Source of the DNA: Siphonodentalium dalli
Taxonomy: Eukaryota > Mollusca > Scaphopoda > Gadilida > Siphonodentaliidae
Assembly (NCBI GenBank): GCA_032622095.1
Contig: CP136063.1
Location: forward strand, 268,021,426-268,085,425
DNA length: 64,000 bases
Reading direction: 5' to 3'
The notes beneath the pieces are model-generated. The model did not search any database and was not told where the DNA came from. It saw nothing but the letters and a program-made list of their open reading frames with translations. This document shows positions 14,240 through 26,212 of this stretch, in pieces; the stretch's first letter is position 1, and each line of letters opens with the position of its first letter. The position numbers were made by a program, and so were the translations under genes.

Positions 14240-16205
14240 TTAAAATAAATAAAAAGAAATAACTAATTCGTGGCCACGAAATAACTAATCGTGATATGCG
14301 ATCGTCAGTCATTGTTGTAATGGAAGTTGATAGAGATGATCTGGTTGTAGTTGTCCACCATCTTGGCATGAGCCACAGCGATATGAGATAAAGGGTGCTG
14401 TAGGGTGGCCCGAAAAACAAACTAAGTAACAACCCCTTTCACCAACCCGATCCAAAGTTGCCGCCGTCCAGGAAGGTGGGGACACATAGGGAACCCACGG
14501 CATTCAGTATACATTGGGGCCAATCTACAACACCCATTATACTGCATCAAACGGTTAAGGAGCCGAGAAATTGTATAGGTGCCATATTTGAACTCGTCTG
14601 GTGCGGCCATTTTGGATCGCGAAGGGTGAAAGCGGGTGAATATTTAGTTTGTCTCAGGGGTCACCCTACAACACACTTTATTCGACCTAAAATGGGGGGG
14701 GGATGTCATGGGTACCATATATGGACCCCTCTGATCAGTTATCATTTTCGCTCGAGGTGGGCTGAAGATGTGAAAAATTAACTTACGTTGCGAGCCACTG
14801 TACAACACCCTTTATTTGATCTATATCGGTCAAGTGGCCGAGCAATAATGTGTACCCTATTTGACTTCTTCTGAGCGACGACCATTTTGGATCGGGTATG
14901 GTTGAAAGGGGTGAATATTTATAAGTTTGTTTTTGGGCCACCCTGAAAAACCCCTTATTTGACTTAAATCGGTCAATAGGCCGAGAGAAATGTGATTCCC
15001 ATTCGACCCTTTTATTTGTGGAAAAAAATTATGAATATTCAGTTTGTCTTGGAGCCACTACTGTGGCTGGTTTAGGAAATGGGAAATTTTGTTTTTATTT
15101 AGTGGCCACGAAATACTAATTCGTGGCCACATAAGACATTAAATTTTGTGTGCCGAATATGACCGACAATGGCATTGGTGTAACGGACGCAGATAGATAT
15201 GATTTATTTGCATATATAAACACTTAATATATCAAAAATGGCACCTTTGTCTGGGCCATTCGGACTACGTTTCTTCGATATATCTTTGATAATGCCAAGT
15301 ACATGTAACATGCTATTGTTGGTTATATGGTTGTATCGCTCACTATGGACAATCCGTGTATATCAATCACACACGTTTGTCAGATATATGGTGACATAAC
15401 TACAGCGTTTCGCCCCTCCCTATTCCGAACAGTTGTAAAGTGTCAGGAGTTGAGTTCCCAAGATAGTTTGACAAACGCTAGGCCAACCGTATGTGTCGGC
15501 GGAAGTGGAATGGGACACCCATATATTGCCATGTCACTGCATGTGCATGATATTGCCAGCTGATTCAACAATGAAAAAGGGGGTGAAGCTACCAGACACA
15601 TTGTCGTCCTGTCCATGCGTATTAAAGATGATTATTTTTCATTCGACATGGATCCAAAATGGCCGCCGTCCAGATGGGTTCAAATATAGGGCACCCATGC
15701 CACTTCTCGTCCCATTGACCAATTTAGGTCAAACAAATGGTGTTGTAGAGTGGCCCGCCAGCCAGTCTAGATATTCATACATTTCAGCCCACCCAGATTC
15801 ATAATGGCCGCCGTACGGAGCAGCTCAAATAGGGTACCCATGCCATTTCTCGCCCCCCCTCGACCAATTTAGATCAAAGAAAGGGTGTTGTATGGCCCCC
15901 AAGTCAATCTAACTATTCACCTATTCACAACGATTTAGTTTACCCTGCAACACCCTGTGTTTGACCTAAATCGGTCAAATGGTCGAGTAATATTTTAGGC
16001 CCATTTAATGTTCCCTTGAACTGTGTGTCAGAAACCGGTTCTTGCGTATGACAAGTAGCCGTCTATTCGATATAGCCTATACCAGATACTATATGCCTTT
16101 GTATGAAGTGTATCTGACTGAATGGGGATAAAATAGTTATTTCGTAGACATGAATTAGTTATTTCGTGGTCACGAATGAGATATTTCGTGGGCACGAAAT
16201 AATTT
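14240..16205. repeat. Complex repeat with orientation switches, bracketed by CGTGGCCACG palindromes
   Basis: The region is bracketed by small palindromic modules containing TTCGTGGCCACGAA (14265-14290, 15105-15140, 16135-16200). Between them, diverged copies of a roughly 150-180 bp unit recur. Landmarks are GCCATTTTGGATC, GGGTGAATATTTA, CACCCT(A/G)CAACACC and GACCTAAATCGGTCAA. Copies run in reverse orientation near 14390-14520, forward near 14590-15060, reverse near 15650-15930 and forward again near 15940-16000. This resembles a decayed foldback-type or composite element. I see no coding potential above chance. Confidence 0.65.
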
Positions 16206-16409
16206 TTTTTTATACATGTCCTAAAACAGTTACCGTAGTTTTCTTTTATCTCAGAAGAAACTAAATTTGACTGCACAATGTGGTCACTATTTGTTAACAG
16301 GCCTATACATGTCCATCTCTCTTGGCAAATTGTATCTTTTTGGGACAATATCTTGAACGCGAAAGTCTCAATTTTATTATAATACATGAACCATTCTAAC
16401 ATGCCACCG

Positions 16410-17000
16410 CCCCATCACCCAACAAAAACGGCACCAATTTGGCGCCATTAAATCACACGATTAGAGTCATTGTATTATGGGGAAGATTGTGTATCAATTT
16501 TATGGAAATTGGTGCTAAAAATATTTTATCAGTTTTGGACCCCTCTCCCCTTCCGTAACCCCTGACTCAAACGGCGCCACTTTTAACAGCTTTAAGCCAC
16601 ACAAATTAACTCCCGATATAATGGAAATGATTATGTATAAGTTTGGCGGTAATCGGACTAAACAAATTCTTATCAAATGTAATGCCCCCACCACACACCC
16701 GCATCTTTCACTCAAACGGCACCAATTTGGCGTCACACGATTAGATTCCTTGTATCGTGGGGAAGAATGTGTATCAATTTAATGGAAATTGATGCTCAAA
16801 ATATTTTTATCAGTTTTGACCCCCCTTTCCCCTCCCGTACTCCCCTGCCTCGAACGGCGCTACTTTTGACATCTTTAAGCCACACCAATCGATTCGTCAT
16901 ATCATGGATATCATTATGTATAAGTTTGGTGGATATCGGCGATAAAATGTTTTTCCGCCCCTCTTTAATTTTTGCCCCTGACAACGACAGCGACACTTTA
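16410..17000. repeat. Two tandem copies of a ~280-bp dimeric repeat
   Basis: The phrase GTGTATCAATTT at 16489 recurs at 16769, a period of 280 bp, with conserved landmarks in the same order (CGGCACCAATTTGGCG, TTTTATCAGTTTTGACCCC, CTTTAAGCCACAC, ATTATGTATAAGTTTGG). Each copy is itself two related half-units of about 140 bp. The short ORFs here are by-products of the repeat. Confidence 0.75.
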
Positions 17001-17649
17001 GAAAATTCTAACCCGCACCATTATCTTTCTCGGAAAAAGTTACCCCTGTTAGACTCATTTGGTGCCGTCTACATGGTATTCTGTGAATTTCTATAGAACA
17101 CAGACAGAATACAGAATAGAATACAGACATTCGCAAATATAGATACAGATACCAATCCAGACGACTAACAGACGATATGCATTCCAATGTATATTTAAAC
17201 CACCAACTGGGACAATACATTTATTATATGGGTTACCTTGTATTCAGGTGCGCGGCCGTGGCACATCGCGTGCGGCAGCTTTTCGAACGCGGAATATCAC
17301 ATTTCAGCATATTTATATCAATTCTCTCATTATACTGTCAGGGCCATGAACGTAGGTCAATAATTTATACTATAATTCTTTATGCTATTGTGTATCAGCA
17401 CATATTTTGTAATGTCTACTGAGGTGTAAATGTTCAAACGTAATTCAATGTGTTAAACAAACGTTTATACACATAAAGTAGAAATACACCTTAGTTAGTA
17501 AAATATTTCTTATGTTACATTCTTCTAAAATGGAAGTTATCATAATTTAAATTACATATGAAGAAAATTGCCTGCATTTCAATCAACTCTAGCTGGCTAT
17601 AGCGTTATATGAACTAGGAATCATATGCAATAAAAGTAATTATTAGGAG
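17001..17649. other. Interval without recognised genes
   Basis: AT-rich non-repetitive DNA with only short ORFs (for example 17177-17422 plus, 81 codons), none resembling a known family. I see no splice-supported exon. Confidence 0.4.
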
Positions 17650-17808
17650 TACAGTAATGCTCTAATTAATCGACCTCTTAACCACAGCATAATTATTGGT
17701 AACTTTTCAGGATTTAGTCGGAAATATGGCTTGTTGCCATTCATCGGAAAGCTCTCCCCTGAAATGTTACCCATAATTCTGCTGTGGTTAAGAGGTCGAT
17801 TAATTAGC
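17650..17808. mobile_element. Tc1/mariner-like MITE, left part (interrupted)
   Basis: Starts TACAGTAATGC at a TA dinucleotide and carries the inverted repeat AATTAATCGACCTCTTAACC / GGTTAAGAGGTCGATTAATT around a short centre. It is related to the intact 194-bp copy at 28092-28285. The last 11 bp of the expected right terminus (GCATTACTGTA) are absent here, but appear 1.3 kb away at 19099-19109, next to the right end of another repeat. The element was therefore split by an insertion. TA duplication and CAGT termini are the hallmark of the Tc1/mariner superfamily. Confidence 0.75.
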
Positions 17809-17813
17809 AGTTT

Positions 17814-18202
17814 AAGAGAGGGTTGATTAATACCCACATCTGCCTACTAGGTCGGCAATAATATTCCATGTAACACCTTACACCGCTATATATATAGTCA
17901 AAGAATAATATCTTTATGTGTTTCGATCTGTGTGTTATACTAGGATTAAGTATCTAGTATTGTACGCAAGATCATCATCAGAGGCGAGCTTTTCATTCTA
18001 AAATAAATGTTAAATTAAATCTGTTGACCAACTCTTGTGGATGGAGCGAGTGTAGTAGACGTGTATATTAGTCTATATATCACTATAATATTAGTATGGT
18101 GTTATTTGGTAAAACTTTTCTGCATATTAGAGTGCATATTATCCCACCCTAGCTTTTTAATAAACTAGTTTCAGTGGAATAGTTTCGAATTAATTCGATT
18201 TT
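17814..18202 (+). repeat. Partial copy of the 475-bp long-TIR MITE
   Basis: Nearly identical to 18634-19017 in the same orientation (starting AAGAGAGGGTTGAT), but lacking the inverted right terminus. It is therefore a truncated or unequally recombined copy. Differences are single-base changes only. Confidence 0.85.
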
Positions 18203-18623
18203 GTCTAGGCCCACATTCTTCTGTGTCTATCTTTTTTAATTAGATTTAAATTCAGTTGAAAATTAACGCTTTGGGCTGGTGTGTCCTTCTCTGTTAGGCG
18301 TTAATGGCCTTCGGATAGCATTTTCAAATTAGATTTAAACTTAATTTGAGAACCAACTCTTAAGGCTGGTTGCACTTCTCGTGTTGGCCACGTAGAGCCT
18401 TCTGATATTCGTTATCGAATTTGCAGTAAATCAGATGCATGCACTTTAAGTGCATAGTGTCGCATACTGGAGTTGTGTGTCTATGGACAGACAAGTTCCG
18501 ACGATAACTTTCTGTTGGCAGCATTTCTCGGTAAATGCAAATGGGATGGCTAGCTTGCTTATTTTAATGCGAAAGTAGTTGGTAACAAAGCACGTGCGTG
18601 TGTACGCCCACATGTTCGCCAGG
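18203..18623. repeat. Diverged ~95-bp duplication between the two MITE copies
   Basis: Two related segments start AATTAGATTTAAA at 18238 and 18328. Each contains a GGCTGGT(G/T)G phrase followed by a GCCTTC-containing stretch, which indicates an old tandem duplication. The remainder (18420-18623) is unique and carries no recognised gene. Confidence 0.5.
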
Positions 18624-19098
18624 ATTTTCAAGAGAGGGTTGATAAATACCCACATCTGCCTACTAGGTCGACAATAATATTCCATGTAACACCTTACACC
18701 GCTATATATATAGTCAAAGAATAATATCTTTATGTGTTTCGATCTGTTTGTTATACTAGGATTAAGTATCTAGTATTGTACGCAAGATCATCATCAGAGG
18801 CGAGCGTTTCATTCTAAAATAAATGTTAAATTAAATCTGTTGAACAACTCTTGTGGATGGTGCGAGTGTAGTAGACGTGTATATTAGTCTATATATCACT
18901 ATAATATTAGTATGGTGTTATTTGGTAAAACTTTTCTGCATATTAGAGTGCATATTATCCCACTCTAGCTTTTTAATAAACTAGTTTCAGTGGAATAGTT
19001 TCAAATTAATTCGATTTAAGCAGTGTAAGGTGTTACATGGAATATTATTGTCGACCTAGTAGGCAGATGTGGGTATTTATCAACCCTCTCTTGAAAAT
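18624..19098 (+). mobile_element. 475-bp MITE with ~75-bp terminal inverted repeats
   Basis: Left terminus ATTTTCAAGAGAGGGTTGAT and right terminus the reverse complement (ending AACCCTCTCTTGAAAAT), with about 75 bp of near-perfect inverted repeat on each side (18624-18699 and 19020-19098). It has no coding capacity. Together with the partial copy at 17814 it lies inside the Tc1-like MITE, whose left piece ends at 17808 and whose right terminus resumes at 19099. The superfamily is uncertain. Confidence 0.75.
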
Positions 19099-19109
19099 GC
19101 ATTACTGTA
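19099..19109. mobile_element. Detached right terminus of the Tc1-like MITE
   Basis: GCATTACTGTA is the exact inverted counterpart of the TACAGTAATGC start at 17650. It directly abuts the right end of the inserted MITE. Confidence 0.6.
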
Positions 19110-19419
19110 GTTGAATTCGCTTAACAATTCAAACTTTATAATCATGACATACATAATATACACCCAGACTAGCGGAGAGTACAAAGTTGTTACCAGTCAC
19201 AATTCCACTCGTGGTGAAAAGTTGGTATTCTCGGCTGATATGTGTTTATTTTATATGCAATCTCCAAAAACGTCGCTTCAGACGATTGGATAGCTACTTT
19301 CTGGAACTCATGCAGTTGATGACCTAGATATTTGTTACAGTAGTTATTGTACTTACACGAGTGGAAGGGACAATGTGATTTATTTGTATTTGGAATTTCG
19401 AACATTTCCCCCTTTAACT

Positions 19420-19618
19420 GATAGATAGATAGATAGATTGATTTATTAGCATAAAGACGCTCACGAGAGCCGTATGCATGTATACAAAATGGTGACACAA
19501 TAATATGTAAAATAACACATTTTAACACAAGACATATATACATCTATACAATAATATTTTGGTTGGTATTAAGTCAATAGTGCCAGTTGGTGTTTGAAAG
19601 TTTGAGTATTATCTAACT
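19420..19618 (-). mobile_element. 3' UTR and tail of a non-LTR retrotransposon
   Basis: Read on the minus strand, the reverse transcriptase fossil is followed by about 180 bp of UTR, an AATAAA-like signal (CTAATAAATC) and a short (ATCT)n tail at 19420-19440. Microsatellite-like 3' tails are common in CR1/L2-type non-LTR retrotransposons. This marks the 3' end of the insertion. Confidence 0.7.
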
Positions 19619-20268
19619 TCAGCTGTTAGTAGTCTCGCGAGCTATGAAAAAGTTGCTCATAGCTTTGCTGATCACATCACTAGATTGCTCCTCATCGTTT
19701 CGCATGATATATATAAATTTCTCCAAGTCACTAGCTTCTGTGAACATAACGTTTATCGATGCTAGTTTCTGGAAAAGGTCTTTTCTCAATTCGACATATT
19801 TTTGACAATAAAGAACGAAATGTTTTTCATCTTCAACGGACCCTGAATCACAATATTCGCATACTCATTCATTAGCGGGCGTTGGGGCCGCTTATATCTG
19901 CCTTTTTCAATTGCCAGTGCATGAGAGCTAATTCGCAATCTACAAAATTGTTCTCGTTCTTTTATTGACTTTATATTTAGTAGATACGGTTCAATTCGGA
20001 ATACGGTTTTGAAACTTTGGTACGTTCTCAATTTGCTGTGTGGATTGTCCACGCTAGTGATATATGTGTTTATGTATTCATCTTTCATTCGTTCCGTGAT
20101 TTCATTAATATAATCATTTGAGATATATATACTACTTCCGTTCGGTGCATTTAATGATGCAATGTAATTTTCCTTCAACCCTATATGAAATTTAATGGGT
20201 TTTGTTGTCTTTTGGTACTTCCTATAGTCCTGCTTAGAGAAGGACACATACAATGGGCTCGACATTTA
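19619..20268 (-). pseudogene. 5'-truncated non-LTR retrotransposon ORF2, C-terminal end
   Basis: The minus-strand frame from 20265 encodes the region downstream of the reverse transcriptase domain of CR1/Jockey-type non-LTR elements. It has KLRTYQSFK, then RLRISSHALAIEKGRYKRP, then, after a frameshift near 19865, a Cys/His stretch (CEYCDSG ... EDEKHF ... YC). That frame reaches a TGA at 19619-19621. This C-terminal order is well known from these retrotransposons. The element is 5'-truncated at about 20268, as usual after incomplete target-primed reverse transcription. It is non-functional because of truncation and the frameshift. Confidence 0.85.
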
Positions 20269-20544
20269 TATTTACCAGAGTTACGACCCTTGTTAGAAAT
20301 TTATGAATAATTATTGTCAATCAGCACATACATTTTGCTTTGTATCTCCAGTTTTAATGGATATACAATTAAATACTATAGTTGGATACATGATTTCGTC
20401 ACATAAATGTTGGTCAAAGTTACATGTATTATCATTGCCGTTGCCTGACTTGGGAAATAGTAAGATGTTCTATTTAATCAATACATATTAGCCCTTTTAC
20501 ATAAGTACCAACATATTGATTTGAATATATTTTGGTTTACATTT

Positions 20545-20680
20545 GATCATACCATAAATATCTACTCTGGCTCCGCCCGTAGATATCATATTCCACCATT
20601 TAAAAACATAACTTTTTGAAGATCTGACAAGGAACTTTATAGCATGTAAATAATGACACAGATATAGAGGATCTCACATG
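20545..20680. repeat. Dispersed repeat fragment (shared with 28.6 and 44.6 kb)
   Basis: Contains GATCATACCATAAATATCTA ... GGCTCCGCCCGTAG followed by GACAAGGAACTTTATA. The same series of phrases is found at 44611-44730 (GATCGTGCCATGAATCTCTA ... CGAGGAACTTTATA), and its first part forms the palindrome at 28604-28687. It is a dispersed family of unknown class. Confidence 0.5.
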
Positions 20681-20690
20681 AGTTTCTATT

Positions 20691-20792
20691 TTATACGGAA
20701 TTTATCAACCGAGTTCACTAAATTCGATTTGATCCGAGGTTTACCGAGGCTCAAATTGAATTTAGAGGACGAGGTTGATAAATTACGTATAA
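20691..20792. repeat. Imperfect hairpin
   Basis: TTATACGGAATTTATCAACC at the left pairs with GGTTGATAAATTACGTATAA at the right. Further inside, GAGTTCACTAAATTC pairs with GAATTTAGAGGACGAG. A similar arrangement with related words occurs at 42969-43085. Confidence 0.65.
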
Positions 20793-21238
20793 CATAGGAC
20801 GAGTGTGGGATACCTTTTATCACATGATCAAACAAACCCGAAATATTCATCGAAAACAACAATAATAAACTACAGCGATCGCAAGTTATTTGAAGAACGC
20901 CGTGACGTCATCGCACGCGCTGATATTAAACGTGTCTATTACCGATAATTATGAAACTGATTTTATGGCCAAATTATGTGATAAAATATATTTCTTGGTC
21001 AATACCTATCCATTACTAATGTATTTCACTGTATAATCGACGGACCCAGTTCGAGAATTGCATGATTTAAGCGCGTTTTGTGAGCCCATTTCACGATGAA
21101 CTTTGAATTGATTATCGGCGGAAATATCATATTATTGTAAGCGACGCAGAGCGAAATAGGCTTATACAAGTTCCCTAAATCTTGCAATATCGAACTTGGA
21201 CTTTCACATAATGTGAGTTACATTATTAAGGAAAGGTA

Positions 21239-21576
21239 TTAACCCTTTACCCAACAGAATGGCCTGTGCCAATGCATTCTCTTATATATGCGAGTCGACC
21301 ATAGGTCGCCTCGCATATATAAGAGAATGCATTGGCTTAACACATTTTTTTTAGGCCAATGCATTCTCTTATATATGCGAGGCGACCTATGGTCGACTCG
21401 CATATATAAGAGAATGCATTGGCACAGGGCATAACTGTAACTATCACAATGTGGTCAAGGAGCCGGTTCCAATGATATCCATATTTGTATGGTTCTATTG
21501 AGACAGACCGAAGATATTTTAGGCTGTTGAAGCTTTATTTGGCCGGTTTTGGCCGTTTTGTTGAGTAAAGGGTTAA
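21239..21576 (+). mobile_element. TTAA-flanked twin-hairpin MITE, copy 2
   Basis: A 338-bp copy of the element at 13585-13985 in the same orientation. It has the same TTAA borders and terminal repeats, and both hairpins are intact. The central spacer between hairpins is shortened from about 80 to about 15 bp (internal deletion). A few base changes (for example TTGAGTAAAGGG at the right end) show it is an independent insertion. Confidence 0.85.
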
Positions 21577-21639
21577 AGGGGGAGTGTACTCAAATTTCCT
21601 GTATTTAAGGGAACTGTTTAGCCTGAAATAATACAAAGA

Positions 21640-21860
21640 ACTTTAGCAATATGCAAATTGTGAGTAATTGTGGAAATGGACATCGCTCTGAAATAAAACA
21701 TGTTAGTCTACCAAACTGTGTCAACTTTCTCTGTATTGAACACGATACGACGGGAGTACGAATCGATGGGAATACAAATCTTTTACGGATGGCAGCAAAA
21801 CCGGAATGCAACATTGTCATCGAAATATTCTCGTACAATTTTCAGGCATATGCATCAAAT
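21640..21860 (+). pseudogene. Possible decayed DOMON-like exon
   Basis: The frame starting at 21651 contains NCG, then about 14 residues, C..FLCI, then LRMAAK and IEIFS. The intact DOMON exon at 27184-27381 has NDCG, 13 residues, CSFLI, then LRMAAK and IGLGFS. The DNA around LRMAAK is also similar (TTTACGGATGGC, followed by GC[A/G]GC[A/G]AA). A possible acceptor (CTTTAG) lies at 21646, but no GT donor follows. It may be a degenerate duplicate of that exon. A lipid-binding ML domain (NCG ... C spacing) is the alternative. Both are weak. Confidence 0.25.
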
Positions 21861-24660
21861 AAAATGTTACTTTATATGCACACTTGTCCCAGAAATTTAT
21901 TAATTTTACTCAAAAGTCAGCGAGGGTCTTGAGTTGACTCCCGGTCTCGACATAGATTATATATTACACGACGTGTGTTAAATGTTACCCAATCCACATC
22001 CGTTAATTAATTGTGGTTACACCGTGTACGGAAATTCGTAAGTTATTCATGACTCCAGCCAGAAACAAATCTTCATTCATAAAAGAGTAGGACCTGTCTG
22101 TCTATCTGTCTGTCTGTTTTTCTGTTCGGATATTTCTCCCAGACCCATGGACCGATTTCACCCAAATTTGGTGTGATTATTCGGGGTATCCTGGTAGAGG
22201 TTAAAACGGCGTTAGTTTTTCAAAACTTTAATTAAGAAAAAAAGTTAATTAAATAAATAAAAAAAATAAATAATAAGCTCACTATGGGCTTATTCCAGAA
22301 TTAAATAAGTATAATGTGAACATTTATGTCCAATAAGAACCTATTTGCACGAGGAAGCGTTGCAGCACAGAGATATGCTCTTTATAATGTGTTATCATTG
22401 TGGCCCGCGCCATCCCCAAATAGGTTCATATTGGACCTAAATATTGACATTGGTTTATATGAGACTTATTTGATTATGGCAGATTTGCAGTAGGGCACTG
22501 AACAACATTTTTCGACAAACCACGCACAAATCCAAGATGGTCGCCATTTTCAACAGAATCAATAATCTATTTTATCAATGTAAAACTTAAATAAGAACTC
22601 TTATACTATTTTTGAAGAGAAAATGATTGTTAGTACATATTTTGAGCATTGTAAAGCATTATGTTGTTGAAAAATAGCTGCTTAATTAAAAATGGCGGCC
22701 ATTATTAAGTTATTTAATTAACGCTTTATAACATATTTATTGCAGCACATTACACAATTGTTTTCCAAAGTATTAGCCATATGATTAAAACATATCTACA
22801 AATAATTTCACAACTGACAGTACTTGGCCTCATTGCATGGACGTAAGTAACGAGTGTTCTTCAACCAATTTCATATAGTATTCGGTTATGATAAACTCTC
22901 AATGCTTGCCACCCATTTATGTGTCAACCCAGAATGCTACTCTTGACGCACCAGTGCAGAATGGTGAATTTCCCCATCTCAAGTCAACACCAAGGCGGTC
23001 ATTAGACTATTATAGTGACTGAGAGAGACTGCTCATTCAAAGTCTACAAGTTACTCCACATGTACATCGACTGTTTTCTTAATTATTATCTCCACGATAA
23101 ATATAGCGTGCTATGATTCACTTTAATGCATACATATATCTGACAATTTCACAAAGAAAATAATGTGTATTTAATAATCTTTTACTCAAAACCATAAGTT
23201 CAAACCTTGAAGAACACCACTCAACCGTCGCCTAAATATAACCACTCAATCCGTGGTATGAACTTCCATAATAACGAACCAAAGCCGGACGCTTTGGGTT
23301 GTATATAGACTATATCTGATTTTGTGACGTCACCAATTATTATCTAATACGACGCTGTTGTTTTGAATTTCGCGAGCGCGAATGTCGCACAGTAGATGGG
23401 TGGACTTAAAGCAATAATGTCGTAATCGGCTGCCAAGAGGCCAACCTAAATCAGTCGAAATGCAACATTCTCATATTTATATAAACGTAATAAAATCATT
23501 TATTAGTTTTTATTTATAAGGGAAAGTAGGTCCATAATAAATTTCTAACGGGTCTACTCCGGCACTCTACTGGATGAAATCATCGGACCCAAGGAAGGTT
23601 TAATATTTTTTTTAAATAAACTAAAAACACCACAACTCAACACGATCAACGTGTTTCTCAAAGCTTTATTTTCCAACTGATGCACAGCAGTTGATCAAAA
23701 CTGCATGGTTCTGTAGAGACTATACCCTGCGAAAGGAAATAAGATAATATTTAATATGGATTTGATTGTTATCATAAGTCTGCATATACTGACATGCATC
23801 TGATAATCCATATATATCCTATTTTCTTGAATGAAATGAAAACACATACTTACGAACAAAGCAGAAGATACATTCAGTTCCACGCGAATTCGGTCAATGG
23901 TGAAAGTTACATGATGACGGTGTTTGTCGAATATCGTTGAAATCGACATGATGACATGTTATGGATGAAATGAACATCCTGAGTATCTGAAGCGGAGAGC
24001 TCCTCCGGCACGCCAAGAAATATAATGGTTATAGTTTCAGTTCCATGCACTCTCGACAACATATATAACTATTAATAATTACCCCACCAAACATAAGCCT
24101 TATGCATGTGAATCTTATTTGGTGGGAATCTATAAATTGATTTTGACAAGAATTGTTTTAAACGCTACATGCATAAACCCATATGTGATTGTTTTAGCTT
24201 TGGTTCGTTAATTACGCTTGCGCATGATCATATTATCATTGGCCATATCAAGCGAAATCATGTTCTCCAAAGTTTACGTATAGAACACAAAGTTAGGACT
24301 AAGCGATTGAATATTAGATATAATTGATTAATCGCAGTAAATGTGTAGTACAAGGAAAGTGATAACAGTCACCTATGTATAATACCATAACATCTAACAT
24401 AACATATAAACTGTGAAAATAATAATCCACATCAATCTTGAATTGAAAAGTTGAATGCTCAAATTGTTCAAACTTTTTCAATGTTATAAAGTTCCCGCCA
24501 GAAAAGGTCTAAAAATAAAAAAAAGTTCTCATGATTGGAATGGGTGGGATATGATCTCTACGCGTATATAGGCAGTGTGGACATCATTGGCACGATCTGC
24601 ATGGGGTATACACTTCAAATAAAATGGTCAAAGAACTACACAATATCATCACCATGAACA
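21861..24660. other. Intergenic or intronic interval
   Basis: I see no supported gene. Items present: a (TCTG)n-rich stretch at 22096-22123 followed by a phrase typical of invertebrate dispersed repeats (ATGGACCGATTTCACCC); an inverted pair CCAATAAGAACCTATTTGCA / CCAAATAGGTTCATATTGG at about 22332-22435; and a pair of AAGATGG/GGCGGCCATT segments near 22535 and 22693. A minus-strand ORF (23695-23949) contains a good donor (TTC|GTAAGT) but no recognisable protein. Confidence 0.4.
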
Positions 24661-24668
24661 TGTACATT

Positions 24669-24803
24669 ACCATCGCCGCCGTGATCATCGTCATCGTCAT
24701 CGTCATCGTCGTCGTCGTCGTCGTCGCCGCCGCCGCCGTCACCGCCGCCGTCGTCATCATCCTTGTTTTGATCATTATAATCATCATCATCAGCATTACC
24801 AAG
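24669..24803. repeat. CGT/CAT/GCC trinucleotide microsatellite
   Basis: Degenerate trinucleotide tract (GTCATC, GTCGTC, GCCGCC). The three-base period keeps several frames open: poly-Asp/Gly on the minus strand and Val/Ala/Ile on the plus strand. These frames are low-complexity by-products. Confidence 0.9.
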
Positions 24804-25261
24804 GTCATCATTATTACATGTAAATGAGGGAGAACATTCTCCACTCAATGAATTTCATCCATTGATTGTCACCAAAGTTACGAACCCACCCCATGAACTC
24901 AGAAAAAGGTATTTTATAGTCGATGCATGAGAAATTACACACACCGTAGGTATATATATATATTAGCCAAGCATTGATAATTTATATCAGAAAATGAGCA
25001 CGACCGTTTAGTGTGTGAAATATGAAATTAGTTCACACATTTCAAGGCGTTCGCTGATTTCACAAATTTCCTTAAATAATTGGTAGTTGAATCTTTCTCT
25101 TTTATTGTGTGTATATTCAGGGTCCTTGGCGACTCAGCGGCACTGTGCATAGCGTATCAGACGGTCATACATTGTCCCATGATGGCGAAGATGGTTCGAG
25201 TATCGATGTCATTCACACAAAGGGGCGGTTAAAGGCCCACTTAATTTTCGAACCCACAGTT

Positions 25262-26212
25262 CACATTATATAAAATATATGCCATATTATATACACATAT
25301 CACATTATATAAACTATATGCCATGTTATATACCCAGTTCACATTATATAAAATATATGCCATATTATATACCCAGATCACATTATATAAAATATATGCC
25401 ATATTATATACCCAGATCACATTTTTTAAAATATATGCCATAGTATATAACCAGTTCACATTATATAAATTATATGCCATATTATATACCCAGATCACAT
25501 CATATAAAATATATACCATATTATATACCCAGTTCACATTATATAAAATATATGCCATATTATATACCCAGATCACATTATATAAAATATATGCCATATT
25601 ATATACCCAGATCACATTTTTTAAAATATATGCCATAGTATATACCCAGTTCACATTATATAAATTATATGCCATATTATATACCCAGATCACATCATAT
25701 AAAATATATACCATATTATATACCCAGTTCACATTATATAAAATATATGCCATATTATATACCCAGATCACATTATATAAAATATATGCCATATTATATA
25801 CCCAGATCACATTTTTTTAAATATATGCCATAGTATATACCCAGTTCACATTATATAAATTATATGCCATATTATATACCCAGATCACATCATATAAAAT
25901 ATATACCATATTATATACCCAGTTCACATTATATAAAATATATGCCATATTATATACCCAGATCACATTATATAAAATATATGCCATATTATATACCCAG
26001 TTCACATTATATAAATTATATGCCACATTATATACCCAGATCACATCATATAAAATTTATACCATATTATATACCCAGATCATATTATATGAAATATATG
26101 CCATATTATATACCCAGATCACATTATATAAAATATATGCCATATCATATACCCAGTTCATATTATATGAAATATATGCCATATTATATACCCATATCAC
26201 ATTATCTAATAT
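25262..26212. repeat. 39-bp minisatellite with 195-bp higher-order period
   Basis: About 24 copies of a 39-bp AT-rich unit (CCCAGTTCACATTATATAAA ... GCCATATTATATA). A variant with CACATTTTTTAAA occurs at 25416-25428, 25611-25623 and 25806-25818, exactly 195 bp (five units) apart, so the array grew in pentamers. Two further units lie at 26529-26600. The unit length is a multiple of 3, which creates open frames on both strands (minus-strand repeat around WVYNMAYILYN). I do not regard these as genes. Confidence 0.95.

Noticed and set aside
23695-23949. Minus-strand first exon with a GTAAGT donor
   Set aside because: The donor is good, but the 32-residue peptide is unrecognised and no matching downstream exon or promoter could be found.
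24624-24848. Poly-Asp and Val/Ala-rich ORFs
   Set aside because: They coincide with the trinucleotide microsatellite and have no other coding signal.
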